Source: Nostoc sp. NIES-4103 (GTDB taxonomy: Bacteria > Cyanobacteriota > Cyanobacteriia > Cyanobacteriales > Nostocaceae). From it: 64,000 nt of DNA. Shown here in pieces: positions 52,036 through 60,666 of this stretch (positions are counted from its first letter, which is position 1; the number at the start of each line of letters is the position of its first letter). The DNA lies in NCBI RefSeq assembly GCF_002368335.1, contig NZ_AP018288.1, positions 6,709,075 through 6,773,074 of the forward strand, given 5' to 3'. Made by a program: the position numbers and the translations under genes. The notes below the pieces were generated by a model, which made no database searches, was not told where the DNA came from, and saw nothing but the letters and a program-made list of their open reading frames with translations.

Positions 52036-53574
52036 TCACATACCAATATCTTTAAGCATTTCTAAATGCTTTTGAACAGAGGCGAGGGTGTTGGCAACAA
52101 TCATCCCACTAGCGGCAACAGCAGGTAAACCTATACCGGGAAATGTGGAATCCCCACAACACATTAATCCTGCTATTGGTGTGCTGGGGCCAGGAAACAA
52201 ACCGACTCCTGCTGGAATTGCTGGGCCGTAAGAACCTCGGTGACGGCGCAGAAAACGCTCATGGGTTAGCGGCGTGCCAACTAGCGTAACTTCGCAACGC
52301 AAGCGAATATCAGGTATGATCCGCTCTAGGGCTTGCCACATGACCTCTGCACGCGATCGCTTTTGTTGCTCATACTCAAGGCTTTTTCTATCCATACCTT
52401 GCCAAAGGGCATAGGGTTCATTCCCAGGAGTATACACGTGAATTACATGTTTGCCTGGTGGTGCTAAGGATGCATCTAAAAGCGACGGAATCGACACCAA
52501 CACGAGATTTTGTGGTGCTGTGATGCCCATTTCCCAATCGTTGACTACGATGTAGTGACACGCCAAATCTGATTGCAATCCTTGGGCATCGATGCCTAAA
52601 TGCAGATGCATAAAACTATCACACTCAGGTGTCGCCTGTCTTTTCGCACGAAACTTTTTTGGTAAAGCTTCTTGGGGCAGCAAATTCAGCATATCCCAAA
52701 CCGAAGTATTAGATACAACTGCTCGGCGCGCCCGAATTTCCTTACCATCGCGTAGACGTACACCTACAGCCCGCTTGCCTTCTACCAGCACTTGCTCTAC
52801 ATGAGCGTTAAGTATTAGCTGACCGCCATGTTTCTCTAATCCTTGCAATAAAGCATTAACTAAAGCACCACTACCGCCAACTGGATAGTCAAGCACTACC
52901 CCCGGCTTGTACCAGTCTGCAAACATAAATGCTACTTCTGCGGCATTTGTTCCAGAAGCCGGCAGTCCAGAGAGGAGAAAACACAACATGTTCAGCCAGT
53001 TGTGAATAAATGGGTCTTGAACCACACCGTCCATGATGCGGGAAAAAGGCCCTGTCAGCTTGCCGATATTTGCCGTATGTTTAGCCAGAGAGGGGGCAAA
53101 TCGGCTGACAGTGATAGCTGCACCGATATCAAAGCGTAATGCTGCTGGCGGAATTGCGATCGCAGCACGTGCCAATGGTTCCATCACCCGCTGCAACTCC
53201 TGCCATTGGGCTACTGCATCATGTCCACGCAGTTTCGTTAATACCTCACAGAATTGCTCTGCACCAACAGAAGTATCAAAATCACCTTCAGGTAAGCGGC
53301 AACCCCAAGTATCGTATGTCACGCACTTGAGATCAGAACCAATTGCGTCTAGCACTTGTCGCAGGGGGTTAGGAGATGGACTGTAAGACAATCCAGAGTA
53401 CAGTGATGGCCCAGAATCGAACTTAAAGCCATTACGCTCAAAAGCGTGCGCCGCCCCACCAGGGATAGAGTGACTTTCACAAACTATCACATCAAATCCA
53501 TAGCGTGCCAAAACAGCCGCACAACTCAAACCACCAATACCGCTACCAATTACGACGACATCTGTCTGTTTCAC
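52036..53574 (-). CDS. FAD-dependent carotenoid isomerase/desaturase-like oxidoreductase
   Basis: A member of the phytoene-desaturase/CrtISO superfamily. The N-terminal dinucleotide motif is VVVIGSGIGGLSCAAVLARY, followed by IPGGAAHAFERNGFKFDSGP. The C-terminal FAD motif is GLMCCGDSTFPGIGLPAVAA, then SGMIVANTL. At 512 residues it is complete. Cyanobacterial members include CrtH (prolycopene isomerase) and CrtO-like ketolases or desaturases; this one's GPSLYSG and PAGVGLFPGPSTPIAG segments are nearer the CrtISO-like group, but the substrate is not certain. It is probably peripheral to thylakoid membranes. No other carotenoid gene is next to it. Confidence 0.85.
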   Translation of the reverse strand: MKQTDVVVIGSGIGGLSCAAVLARYGFDVIVCESHSIPGGAAHAFERNGFKFDSGPSLYSGLSYSPSPNPLRQVLDAIGSDLKCVTYDTWGCRLPEGDFDTSVGAEQFCEVLTKLRGHDAVAQWQELQRVMEPLARAAIAIPPAALRFDIGAAITVSRFAPSLAKHTANIGKLTGPFSRIMDGVVQDPFIHNWLNMLCFLLSGLPASGTNAAEVAFMFADWYKPGVVLDYPVGGSGALVNALLQGLEKHGGQLILNAHVEQVLVEGKRAVGVRLRDGKEIRARRAVVSNTSVWDMLNLLPQEALPKKFRAKRQATPECDSFMHLHLGIDAQGLQSDLACHYIVVNDWEMGITAPQNLVLVSIPSLLDASLAPPGKHVIHVYTPGNEPYALWQGMDRKSLEYEQQKRSRAEVMWQALERIIPDIRLRCEVTLVGTPLTHERFLRRHRGSYGPAIPAGVGLFPGPSTPIAGLMCCGDSTFPGIGLPAVAASGMIVANTLASVQKHLEMLKDIGM

Positions 53575-53907
53575 TCACTAATTTCCCAGAAATAACACCC
53601 TTATTTCTAATAGCTTATAGGAGTCATACCAATTCGTAATTCGTAATTCGTAATTCGTAATTCGTAATTGTAGAGACGATTCGGCGAATCGTCTCTACTC
53701 AGATATGGCAAGGGTTTCGGGGTTTGAATGTGTTGCCTCATTTAAGAGAATTGGTATCATTGGTCATTTGTCATTTGTTATTCTTCGCATCCTCCTATAT
53801 CTGCTCATCTTCCAGTCCCCAGTTCCCAATCCCCAATCCCCTCAATTAGTGATTATCCTGGAATTAGTAGGGGAATCACCTTAGTGTAAATTGCCAGCAG
53901 GTGGAAG
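53575..53907. other. Divergent spacer with repeats
   Basis: An ATTCGTA array (53633-53669) abuts a 29-bp near-palindrome at 53670-53698 (GTAGAGACGATTCG with GCGAATCGTCTCTAC). TCATTTGTCATTTG and CCCCAGTTCCCAATCCCC tandem units follow. The final 50 bp before 53908 should hold the kinase promoter. Confidence 0.65.
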
Positions 53908-55080
53908 ATGCTGCAAGTAGAACAGATATTACAAAGTCGTTATCAAATCCAACGCCAACTCGGTAATAATGGCATTCGTCAAACTTGGCTTGCAAAGGAT
54001 TTGCAAGCCTCGAATGCAGAAAACTCACAAGTTGTAGTCAAACTTCTCGCCTTTGGTGGTGATATACAGTGGGATGATCTAAAACTCTTTGAACGAGAAG
54101 CACAGATTCTCAAACAGCTACACCATCCTCGTATTCCCCAATATCTTGATTATTTTTGTATTGATGACCGCACACTTTGGTTTGGCTTAGTACAAGAATA
54201 TATCCCTGGTGAGTCGCTGAAAGATAAACTGAATGTTGGTACAAGGGTGAGCGAAAAGCGAGCTAAAAAGATTGCTGCTGAGGTTCTCAAGATTCTCATG
54301 TATCTGCATGAACTCAATCCCAGTGTATTACATCGGGATATCAAGCCGAGTAATTTAATTTGGGGTGAAGATAATCGGATTTATTTAGTAGATTTTGGCG
54401 CAGTTCAAGATAAAGCGGTTAAAGAAGGGGTTACTTTTACTATTGTGGGTACTTATGGTTATGCCCCAATGGAACAATTTGGTGGTCGTGCAGTTCCTGC
54501 ATCGGATCTTTATGCATTAGGAGCGACTTTGATTCATTTGTTAACTGGCGTTCCTCCTTTTGAATTGCCTCAGCAGGATTTGCGGCTACAATTTTCTGAG
54601 CGAGTAAACCTTAGTCCTAGTTTTGTCGGCTGGTTGCAGAAGTTGACAGAACCTGCACCAGAGCAACGTTTTACAAGTGCCCGTCAAGCTCTGGATGCTC
54701 TCAAATCTGGTTTTGCCCTTAAACCTGTAAGTCAGACATTAATCAATAATTCTGGTTGCGGTATAAATAATCTTAGTGAAACCGTTCCCGAAGAAATTCT
54801 GGGATGGAATTGGGGCGCATTTCTATTGCCTTGGTTTTGGTTGTGGACTAATCAAGTTTGGTATGGGTTATTTTGCTTTGTACCACATGGTTGGTGGATA
54901 ATGGCGATCGCTCTCGGCGCAAAAGGCAACGAATGGGCTTGGAAAAGTAGACGATGGCGCAGTATTGAACACTTCAAAGCCCATCAAAGAGGCTGGGCGA
55001 TCGCCGGCATTCTGATTGGTGCGCCTATTAGTATTATGTTGTGGGTTGGAGCGATCGCTCTACTGCAATCTGTGCTTTAA
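53908..55080 (+). CDS. Ser/Thr protein kinase with a C-terminal membrane domain
   Basis: A Hanks-type kinase at about 11-275: the glycine-loop region is QLGNNGIRQTWLAKD, Lys45 in QVVVKLLAF, catalytic HRDIKPSN (142-149), VDFGAVQ with Asp162, and GTYGYAPMEQFGG. The catalytic set is intact, although the Gly loop is atypical (GNNGIRQTW). A linker follows, and from about residue 295 there is a membrane domain ILGWNWGAFLLPWFWLWTNQ ... GWWIMAIALGAKGNEWAWKS, ending in another span, like the DUF2628-type tails seen on some cyanobacterial kinases. It is probably a membrane-tethered signalling kinase. Its substrate is unknown. Confidence 0.92.
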   Translation: MLQVEQILQSRYQIQRQLGNNGIRQTWLAKDLQASNAENSQVVVKLLAFGGDIQWDDLKLFEREAQILKQLHHPRIPQYLDYFCIDDRTLWFGLVQEYIPGESLKDKLNVGTRVSEKRAKKIAAEVLKILMYLHELNPSVLHRDIKPSNLIWGEDNRIYLVDFGAVQDKAVKEGVTFTIVGTYGYAPMEQFGGRAVPASDLYALGATLIHLLTGVPPFELPQQDLRLQFSERVNLSPSFVGWLQKLTEPAPEQRFTSARQALDALKSGFALKPVSQTLINNSGCGINNLSETVPEEILGWNWGAFLLPWFWLWTNQVWYGLFCFVPHGWWIMAIALGAKGNEWAWKSRRWRSIEHFKAHQRGWAIAGILIGAPISIMLWVGAIALLQSVL

Positions 55081-55110
55081 CAACAAAGGAGTCAGTTGTC
55101 AGTTGGGAGG

Positions 55111-55232
55111 ATTTAAAGTTAGGAGTTAGGAGTTTGGAGTTTGGAGTTTGGAGTTTGGAGTTATTGTTTTTGTCCTCCTCATCCCCCCATCTCCCTCATC
55201 TCCCTCATCCCCTCATCCCCCCATCTCCCCTT
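55111..55232. repeat. Tandem repeats between convergent genes
   Basis: AGTTAGG/AGTTTGG heptamers (55117-55161) are followed by CATCTCCC and CATCCCC units (55180-55232). They lie between the kinase stop and the msrA stop and are low in coding value; two frames across them are rejected. Confidence 0.75.
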
Positions 55233-55901
55233 CTACCCGTTCACAGACGATTCAACTACACCCACAGGACAAGCAACATTTGTCCCGCCTAACCCACAAT
55301 AGCCATTGGGGTTTTTGGCTAGGTACTGTTGATGGTAGCCTTCAGCGTAGTAGAACTCAGGCGCATCTAGGATTTCTGTGGTAATCTTTCCATAACCTGC
55401 GCTGCTGAGAGCTTGCTGATAAGCATCTCGTGAGGCTTGTGCTAACTGTCTTTGACTTTCAGAATATATGTAAATTCCTGAACGGTACTGTGTGCCAACG
55501 TCATTACCCTGGCGCATCCCTTGGGTGGGGTTGTGGCTTTCCCAAAAGACTTTGAGTAATTCTGAATAACTAATGACTTTGGGATCAAACACAACCAAGA
55601 CCACTTCATTGTGACCAGTCCTACCAGTACACACTTCTTCATAGGTGGGGTTGGGCGTGAAGCCAGCAGCGTAACCTACGGCGGTGGTGTAAACTCCTTT
55701 AAGTTGCCAAAATTTGCGTTCTGCACCCCAAAAACAGCCTAAACCAAACAATGCTGTCTCCAATCCTTCTGGATAAGGAGGTTTCAGCGGATTTTTGTTG
55801 ACATAGTGATGAGCGGGTACTGGCATTGACTGACCTCTTCCTGGTAAAGCTTCTTCAGGAGTAGGCATAACCTGCTTTTTGCCGAATCCAAATAGTGCCA
55901 T
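55233..55901 (-). CDS. msrA: Peptide methionine-S-sulfoxide reductase
   Basis: Repairs oxidised methionine (S-sulfoxide). The catalytic Cys56 sits in LFGLGCFWGAERKFWQ, followed by GVYTTAVGYAAGFTPNPTYE and CTGRTGHNEVVLVVFDPKVI, then SGIYIYSE. A resolving-Cys candidate is in GGTNVACPVG near the C-terminus. An N-terminal extension of about 45 residues (GKKQVMPTPEEALPGRGQSM) precedes the core, as in other cyanobacterial and plastid MsrA; the GR..MPVP part belongs to the family. No MsrB is adjacent. Confidence 0.95.
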   Translation of the reverse strand: MALFGFGKKQVMPTPEEALPGRGQSMPVPAHHYVNKNPLKPPYPEGLETALFGLGCFWGAERKFWQLKGVYTTAVGYAAGFTPNPTYEEVCTGRTGHNEVVLVVFDPKVISYSELLKVFWESHNPTQGMRQGNDVGTQYRSGIYIYSESQRQLAQASRDAYQQALSSAGYGKITTEILDAPEFYYAEGYHQQYLAKNPNGYCGLGGTNVACPVGVVESSVNG

Positions 55902-56088
55902 TGATCTTAACTCTGTTGTTTGGTATACATCTCTAATATATTTAATATTGTAAAGATTCTAGAGCATCGATTCAGTAATCAAAAATCTAACCCCTCCTTC
56001 CCTTGGAGGAAAGGGGTAGCTCAACTCCCCTCTCCTCGTATGAGAGGGGTAGGGGGAGAGGTTCTTCCAGGATTATTGAATTGGTATT

Positions 56089-56772
56089 CTAGCGATCGCT
56101 AACCGCACTTAAATCTGTTTCTGTGAGTGAATTCAACAATGTCCACAACTGCAAATCTGTAAAATCTGGAATTACCAGAAATGCACCAATTTCTTGCAAT
56201 ACTTGTGCTTCGTGGGTAGAAGCAATACCAATGGTACGGATACCAGCGCCTACCGCAGCATGTATACCAGAGGGAGAGTCTTCTAGAGCGATCGCGTCCT
56301 TTGCTTGAATTCCTAATCTGTTCAAAGCGACTTGATAAGGTGCAGGGTCAGGTTTTCCTGCTATACAATCATCTGCCAAAACAACTGTATGAAAAGCATG
56401 TTTGATTCCTAAAACCTCCAGCATAAATTCTGCATTTAATCTTGGAGCATTAGTTACTAAAGCACGCTTTAGTTGATGTGCCTCTGTCCATGCTATTAGT
56501 TCAGCAAACCCACTTATAGGTTTCAGATGTGAAGCACGTTGACGGAAAAGCGCCTCTTTGTCATCTGCAAATTTTTGACCTTCTACTAGTGATAATTGCG
56601 GTAGGATATCTTGAATAATTTCTGGGTTTAAGCGACCACTAATCCGAGATTTGTAGAAAGTTTCATCAATTTCTATGTTGTAAGTTGACAGCATTTGCTG
56701 CCAAGCTTGGTAGTGTATGGGGTCAGTATTGACAATAGTGCCATCTAAATCAAACAAAATTGCAGCCAGCAT
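56089..56772 (-). CDS. HAD-superfamily phosphatase / beta-phosphoglucomutase-like
   Basis: HAD subfamily IA. Motif I is LFDLDGTIVNTDPIHYQAWQ (two catalytic Asp), motif II is ALVTNAP, and motifs III and IV are KPDPAPYQ and ALEDSPSGIHAAVGAGIRTI. The cap domain is helical. The 227-residue size and the DPIHYQAWQ segment match the beta-phosphoglucomutase/sugar-phosphatase group. Substrates could be phosphosugars, but GntR- or maltose-linked genes that would settle this are absent. The gene lies between msrA and nagB, divergent from nagB. Confidence 0.88.
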   Translation of the reverse strand: MLAAILFDLDGTIVNTDPIHYQAWQQMLSTYNIEIDETFYKSRISGRLNPEIIQDILPQLSLVEGQKFADDKEALFRQRASHLKPISGFAELIAWTEAHQLKRALVTNAPRLNAEFMLEVLGIKHAFHTVVLADDCIAGKPDPAPYQVALNRLGIQAKDAIALEDSPSGIHAAVGAGIRTIGIASTHEAQVLQEIGAFLVIPDFTDLQLWTLLNSLTETDLSAVSDR

Positions 56773-56988
56773 AATTCTCTGATAAAATGTAAATAATTGT
56801 TAACTTTATTTACATAGTTTACATTGTTTTTTTGTCCTTAGTCATTGTTACTTCCTGAATAGAGGACAAAAAACCACGATGAATCAGCTAAATCTTGAAA
56901 TCTATACTGGATAGGGAGTAGGTAACAGTTTTCCCAATCCCCAGTACCCATTCCCCATTCCCCAATCCCCAATCCCCAATCCCCAATA

Positions 56989-57771
56989 ATGATAGCCGCC
57001 ACGAAGTTTTTTAGCGTTGATGATCTAAAAGTGCAAATTTACAACTCTGAAGCTGAAATGGCGCAGGACGTTGCAGAAATTGTACGCAAGTATTTACAAG
57101 ATGTTCTAGAATTACAAGATACAGCAGCTGTTTTGTTAGCGACAGGTAATTCTCAACTCAAATTTCTTGATGCTTTGATTGCATTGGGTGGTGTAGATTG
57201 GTCACGAATTATTTTGTTTCATCTAGATGAATATTTAGGAATTACTGCTGACCATGCTGCTAGTTTCCGGCGGTATATGAGGGAACGAGTAGAAAAGCGA
57301 GTATTTCCCCAGCAATTTCACTATATAGAGGGTGATGCACTGCAACCTGTGGCAGAATGCGATCGCTACACCAAACTATTGCAAGCACAACCAATCGATT
57401 TATGCTGTCTTGGTGTTGGCGAAAACGGACATTTAGCTTTTAATGACCCAGCTGTAGCGAATTTTCAAGACCCTTACAGTGTCAAACTAGTAAAACTAGA
57501 TGCAATCAATCGTCAACAGCAAGTGAATACAGGTCACTTCCCAAATCTTAATAGTGTTCCACAGTATGCTTTTACTGTCACTCTTCCTTTAATTTGTTCG
57601 GCTAAAAAAATCCTCTGCTTAGCACCAGAAAAACGTAAGGCGCAAGTAGTGAAGGAGATATTACAGGGATCAATTAGCACAGAATATCCAGCTTCTATTC
57701 TACGTAAACAATCGCAAGCGACATTATTTTTGGATATAAATTCTGCTAGTTTACTGTCTTTAAAGTACTGA
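56989..57771 (+). CDS. nagB: Glucosamine-6-phosphate deaminase
   Basis: Converts glucosamine 6-phosphate to fructose 6-phosphate plus ammonia. Family motifs are AAVLLATGNSQLKFLDALIA (phosphate loop), IILFHLDEYLGITADHAASF, LCCLGVGENGHLAFNDP with the catalytic Asp/His region, and the C-terminal EYPASILRKQ. At 260 residues it is full length. The related 6-phosphogluconolactonase lacks HLDEY. The start follows a run of CCCCAAT heptamers, so ribosome binding is not canonical. An independent promoter upstream is likely. Confidence 0.92.
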   Translation: MIAATKFFSVDDLKVQIYNSEAEMAQDVAEIVRKYLQDVLELQDTAAVLLATGNSQLKFLDALIALGGVDWSRIILFHLDEYLGITADHAASFRRYMRERVEKRVFPQQFHYIEGDALQPVAECDRYTKLLQAQPIDLCCLGVGENGHLAFNDPAVANFQDPYSVKLVKLDAINRQQQVNTGHFPNLNSVPQYAFTVTLPLICSAKKILCLAPEKRKAQVVKEILQGSISTEYPASILRKQSQATLFLDINSASLLSLKY

Positions 57772-57776
57772 AGCAG

Positions 57777-57830
57777 GGAGTTAGGAGTTAGGAGTTAGGA
57801 GTTAGGAGTTAGGAGTTAGGAGTTAGGAGT
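57777..57830. repeat. 7-bp tandem array AGGAGTT, about eight copies
   Basis: Perfect TTAGGAG heptamers directly after nagB. The same unit recurs after gap (about 17896) and at 55117. Typical cyanobacterial short tandem repeat with no coding meaning. Confidence 0.88.
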
Positions 57831-57888
57831 AAAAAATTATTTCCCTGATCTGACTATCCCCTCATCTTCCTTACTCTCTAACTTACTC

Positions 57889-58077
57889 TCAAGTTTTAAA
57901 ACTAGACAAGCAAGCTTCAAGATATGGACAGTCTTCACACTTTAATTCTTTTCCTGGATGCGCGCACCCACAAGGAGGATTGATGAAACATTGTGATGGC
58001 TCTGTAGGAGACAAATAATCTTTACGTATAAGTTGTAAAGTAGCTTCTTGTAGGCAGAAAATTAAATCTCGCATCAT
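57889..58077 (-). CDS. Small Cys-rich protein, unknown function
   Basis: A 62-residue protein. The N-terminal helix (MRDLIFCLQEATLQLIRKDY) is followed by a Cys-dense end: CFINPPCGCAHPGKELKCED then CPYLEACLSSFKT. With seven Cys near a His, it probably binds zinc or an iron-sulfur cluster. The C-x(8)-C-x2-C-x5-C spacing near the C-terminus is reminiscent of SPASM-like cluster motifs, but the protein is too short to be an enzyme by itself. It lies upstream of nothing obvious, 80 bp from another small gene on the same strand. Confidence 0.6.
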   Translation of the reverse strand: MMRDLIFCLQEATLQLIRKDYLSPTEPSQCFINPPCGCAHPGKELKCEDCPYLEACLSSFKT

Positions 58078-58159
58078 AATAATAGTATTTTTAAAAGCTT
58101 TGTCACAGTCAAAATTTATTGAAAAACTACAAACTTTTCTTCCAAAATTGGTAAATATT

Positions 58160-58357
58160 TCAAGCTACAGACCAACGTGTCCATGCTGAGATTTGATCTT
58201 CTACTACAAATACTCTCTTTTGAGAATTGGCAGTTTCAGCTACTAAAACTCTTAAAGTTACTATAGACACATTGTTAGTAAGTTGATGCCCGTAACCAAT
58301 TACTTTTCCTAGATGTCCAGTTTGTTGATTTAGAACATAATCACCAATGGTGAACAT
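58160..58357 (-). CDS. Small conserved cyanobacterial protein, KOW/SH3-like
   Basis: A 65-residue beta-rich protein, MFTIGDYVLNQQTGHLGKVI followed by GYGHQLTNNVSIVTLRVLVA. The opening IGDYVLNQQTGHLGKVIGYG resembles a KOW or SH3-like barrel. I recognise this as a recurring cyanobacterial hypothetical with no assigned function. It starts 23 bp after an AT-rich hexamer and is transcribed in the same direction as the Cys-rich gene. Confidence 0.6.
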   Translation of the reverse strand: MFTIGDYVLNQQTGHLGKVIGYGHQLTNNVSIVTLRVLVAETANSQKRVFVVEDQISAWTRWSVA

Positions 58358-58664
58358 AATGGTATTGTTATCGGTTGAAAATTTCTAAATGATGATTAAT
58401 ACATTCTCTATAGGCTGGGAGTTAAAAACTTCATACTTACAGCATGTCTTACTTGAGACGAAAGGAATAACTTAAGTTGATTTAGTTTATTTCCTTAGAT
58501 ATAAGAAGAGTGCGATCGCTTATGCTAAAGCGCGGTCAATTATACATTTGTTACAGAATATAAGTATTAAGAGTTATCAGTTAGCATTTAGCACTTAGAA
58601 AGTAAAAATTCAGAAAATAGAAGCTTCATTTTGAAGGTTTTAAGTGATTTTTTTTAATTCACCA
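58358..58664. other. Intergenic region
   Basis: A 307-bp gap between a small gene and devA on the same strand. It contains a HIP1 site near 58512 and no visible gene. It may hold the promoter of the small conserved gene and the devBCA terminator region, but no clear hairpin was found. Confidence 0.4.
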
Positions 58665-59357
58665 TTATGAAACTTCTTTGATCAGTCGCCCATCTTCCAT
58701 ATAAACAATTCGATCTGCAACATCTAAAACTCGGTTATCATGAGTGACCATTACAATGGCACAATTCTGTTCTTTTGCAAGTTTTTGCATCAAGTTGACG
58801 ACATCTCGTCCAGACTTACTGTCTAAAGCAGCAGTCGGTTCATCAGCTAATACTAACTTGGGATGGCTTACTAAAGCACGAGCGATCGCTACCCGTTGCT
58901 TTTGACCTCCTGAGAGATCAGATGGGTAATAATTAACTCGATTTTCTAATTTAACGGCGTGGAGTATTGCTTCGGATTGATTACGAGCTTCCGAATGAGA
59001 AATATTTTTGTGTAATTCCAGAGACATTTGAACATTTTGTCGTGCTGTTAAGAAATCCAGCAAGTTGTGAGCTTGAAAAATATAGCCGATATTTCGGCGT
59101 ACTTGTACTAGCTGTTGATTACTAGCTCCATAAAGTTCCTTGTCTAAAAATTTTAGACTTCCCTCTTGGACAGAACGTAATCCCCCAATTAAAGTTAGTA
59201 ATGTTGTTTTTCCTGAGCCTGAAGGCCCAGTCATAATTACAATTTCTCCAAATTTTACAGTAAGATTAATATCAAACAGAATCTGGCTGCGTAATGTTCT
59301 TTTACCAAAGTATTGATTCAGGTTTTGTATTTCAATAACAAATTTTTTCGGCATCAT
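58665..59357 (-). CDS. devA: DevA-like ABC transporter ATP-binding protein
   Basis: ATPase of a DevBCA exporter. Walker A is GPSGSGKT at 44-51, the signature is LSGGQKQRVAIARAL, Walker B is LVLADEPTAALD, and the switch His is in MVTHDNR. The N-terminal LNQYFGKRTLRSQILFDINL is typical of DevA rather than LolD. The 230-residue length is usual. It is 28 bp downstream of devC on the same strand and is the last gene of devB-devC-devA. In Anabaena DevBCA exports glycolipids for the heterocyst envelope; heterocystous genomes carry several paralogous sets, so this copy need not be the heterocyst one. Confidence 0.9.
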   Translation of the reverse strand: MMPKKFVIEIQNLNQYFGKRTLRSQILFDINLTVKFGEIVIMTGPSGSGKTTLLTLIGGLRSVQEGSLKFLDKELYGASNQQLVQVRRNIGYIFQAHNLLDFLTARQNVQMSLELHKNISHSEARNQSEAILHAVKLENRVNYYPSDLSGGQKQRVAIARALVSHPKLVLADEPTAALDSKSGRDVVNLMQKLAKEQNCAIVMVTHDNRVLDVADRIVYMEDGRLIKEVS

Positions 59358-59385
59358 AGTTTATTTCAAAAATATAGCTGTAAAA

Positions 59386-60558
59386 TTAGAAAATGTCTGC
59401 TGGGTCTACCTTACGGAGTTTATTTGTAGATAAAAATCCCGAAACTAAGCACATTAAAACTGCTGAGGTTAATACAACAATTGCCTTTTGAATATCCATA
59501 GCAATTGGTAAATTTGTAGCATTTTTTGCTACATCATACAGACCTAAAGTTATAGCAAAACCCGGAATGTAACCTAGGGTTGCTAAGATTAATGCCTGCT
59601 GAAAAACTACACTTAATAAGTATTTATTCTTAAATCCCATTGCTTTGAGCGTTGCATATTCAGCTAAGTGAGTAGAGATATTGCTGTAAAGAATTTGGTA
59701 GACAACGATTACACCAACTACAAACCCCATGATCACCATTAAATTAAACACAAAACCAATAGGTGTTCTGAGAGTCCAATAGTTTTTTTCCAATGTAATA
59801 AATTGCTGTTGAGTAACAACTTTTACATCTTCAGGTAACTTAGCTGATAAACTAGCCAAAACTTTTTGCGGGTCGGCATCAGGTTTAAGTTTAATTAAAC
59901 CTATATCTATGCTTTGTGCTGATCTATCTATAAATATCCGCCAAAAAGTAGAAGTATTGACAATTAAATTCCCATCTACTCCAAAAGAAGGGCCTATACT
60001 AAACAGTCCACCAACTTTCACTTTATAACCAACTAAAGCAGTATATCTAAATATTTCAATTTGGACAGTTTTACCTTGCTCAAAATCTTTCCTTATTGGG
60101 CCAAACTCTGCTCTTGAAGCACGGTCAAAGAAAACTATATCTGGAAGCTGTAGCAGTTTTAAATTTTGCTGAATTTCAGGCATTTTAAAAATTGATTTAA
60201 CTGGGTCAAAACCAATTACATACATTGGAAATTTTAGACCAGTAGCTGGATTTTTAAGCTTAGCAAATTGCATATATAAAGGGCTAACTGATTCTACTCC
60301 TTCAAAACCTAATGTTTGGTATAAACGCCAGCGTGGGAAGCTTTGATTTGATGTCAAAGATTTATATTGAGCGCTGATTAAAAATAAGTCTCCGTCTAGA
60401 CTATTATGCAGTTTTGTAGCGCTTGCATAGAGAGCATCTTGGAAACCAATTTGCATAAACATTAAAACAGCAACAAAAGCAATTCCAGCCAAAGCTACAA
60501 TAAAGCGAACTCTTTGCCGAGATAGTTGTAGCCAGGCTAGAGGTATAGTGAGAATCAT
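59386..60558 (-). CDS. devC: DevC-like ABC exporter permease
   Basis: A 390-residue integral membrane permease of the FtsX/MacB type. Four spans are visible: the first at about 16-36 (VRFIVALAGIAFVAVLMFMQ), then a large periplasmic domain at about 40-260, and three more around 270-300, 317-340 and 355-380 (FVFNLMVIMGFVVGVIVVYQ, QQALILATLGYIPGFAITLG, IVVLTSAVLMCLVSGFLS). The family landmark NKLRKVDPADIF ends the protein. It lies between devB and devA and works with both. Confidence 0.9.
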   Translation of the reverse strand: MILTIPLAWLQLSRQRVRFIVALAGIAFVAVLMFMQIGFQDALYASATKLHNSLDGDLFLISAQYKSLTSNQSFPRWRLYQTLGFEGVESVSPLYMQFAKLKNPATGLKFPMYVIGFDPVKSIFKMPEIQQNLKLLQLPDIVFFDRASRAEFGPIRKDFEQGKTVQIEIFRYTALVGYKVKVGGLFSIGPSFGVDGNLIVNTSTFWRIFIDRSAQSIDIGLIKLKPDADPQKVLASLSAKLPEDVKVVTQQQFITLEKNYWTLRTPIGFVFNLMVIMGFVVGVIVVYQILYSNISTHLAEYATLKAMGFKNKYLLSVVFQQALILATLGYIPGFAITLGLYDVAKNATNLPIAMDIQKAIVVLTSAVLMCLVSGFLSTNKLRKVDPADIF

Positions 60559-60666
60559 CTTATAAACCTCATATAATGCACATATTGGGTACTGGGTATT
60601 GGGTATTGGGTACTGGGTACTGGGTACTGGAAAAACCTTACCTAGTCCCTAGTCCCCAGTCCCCTG

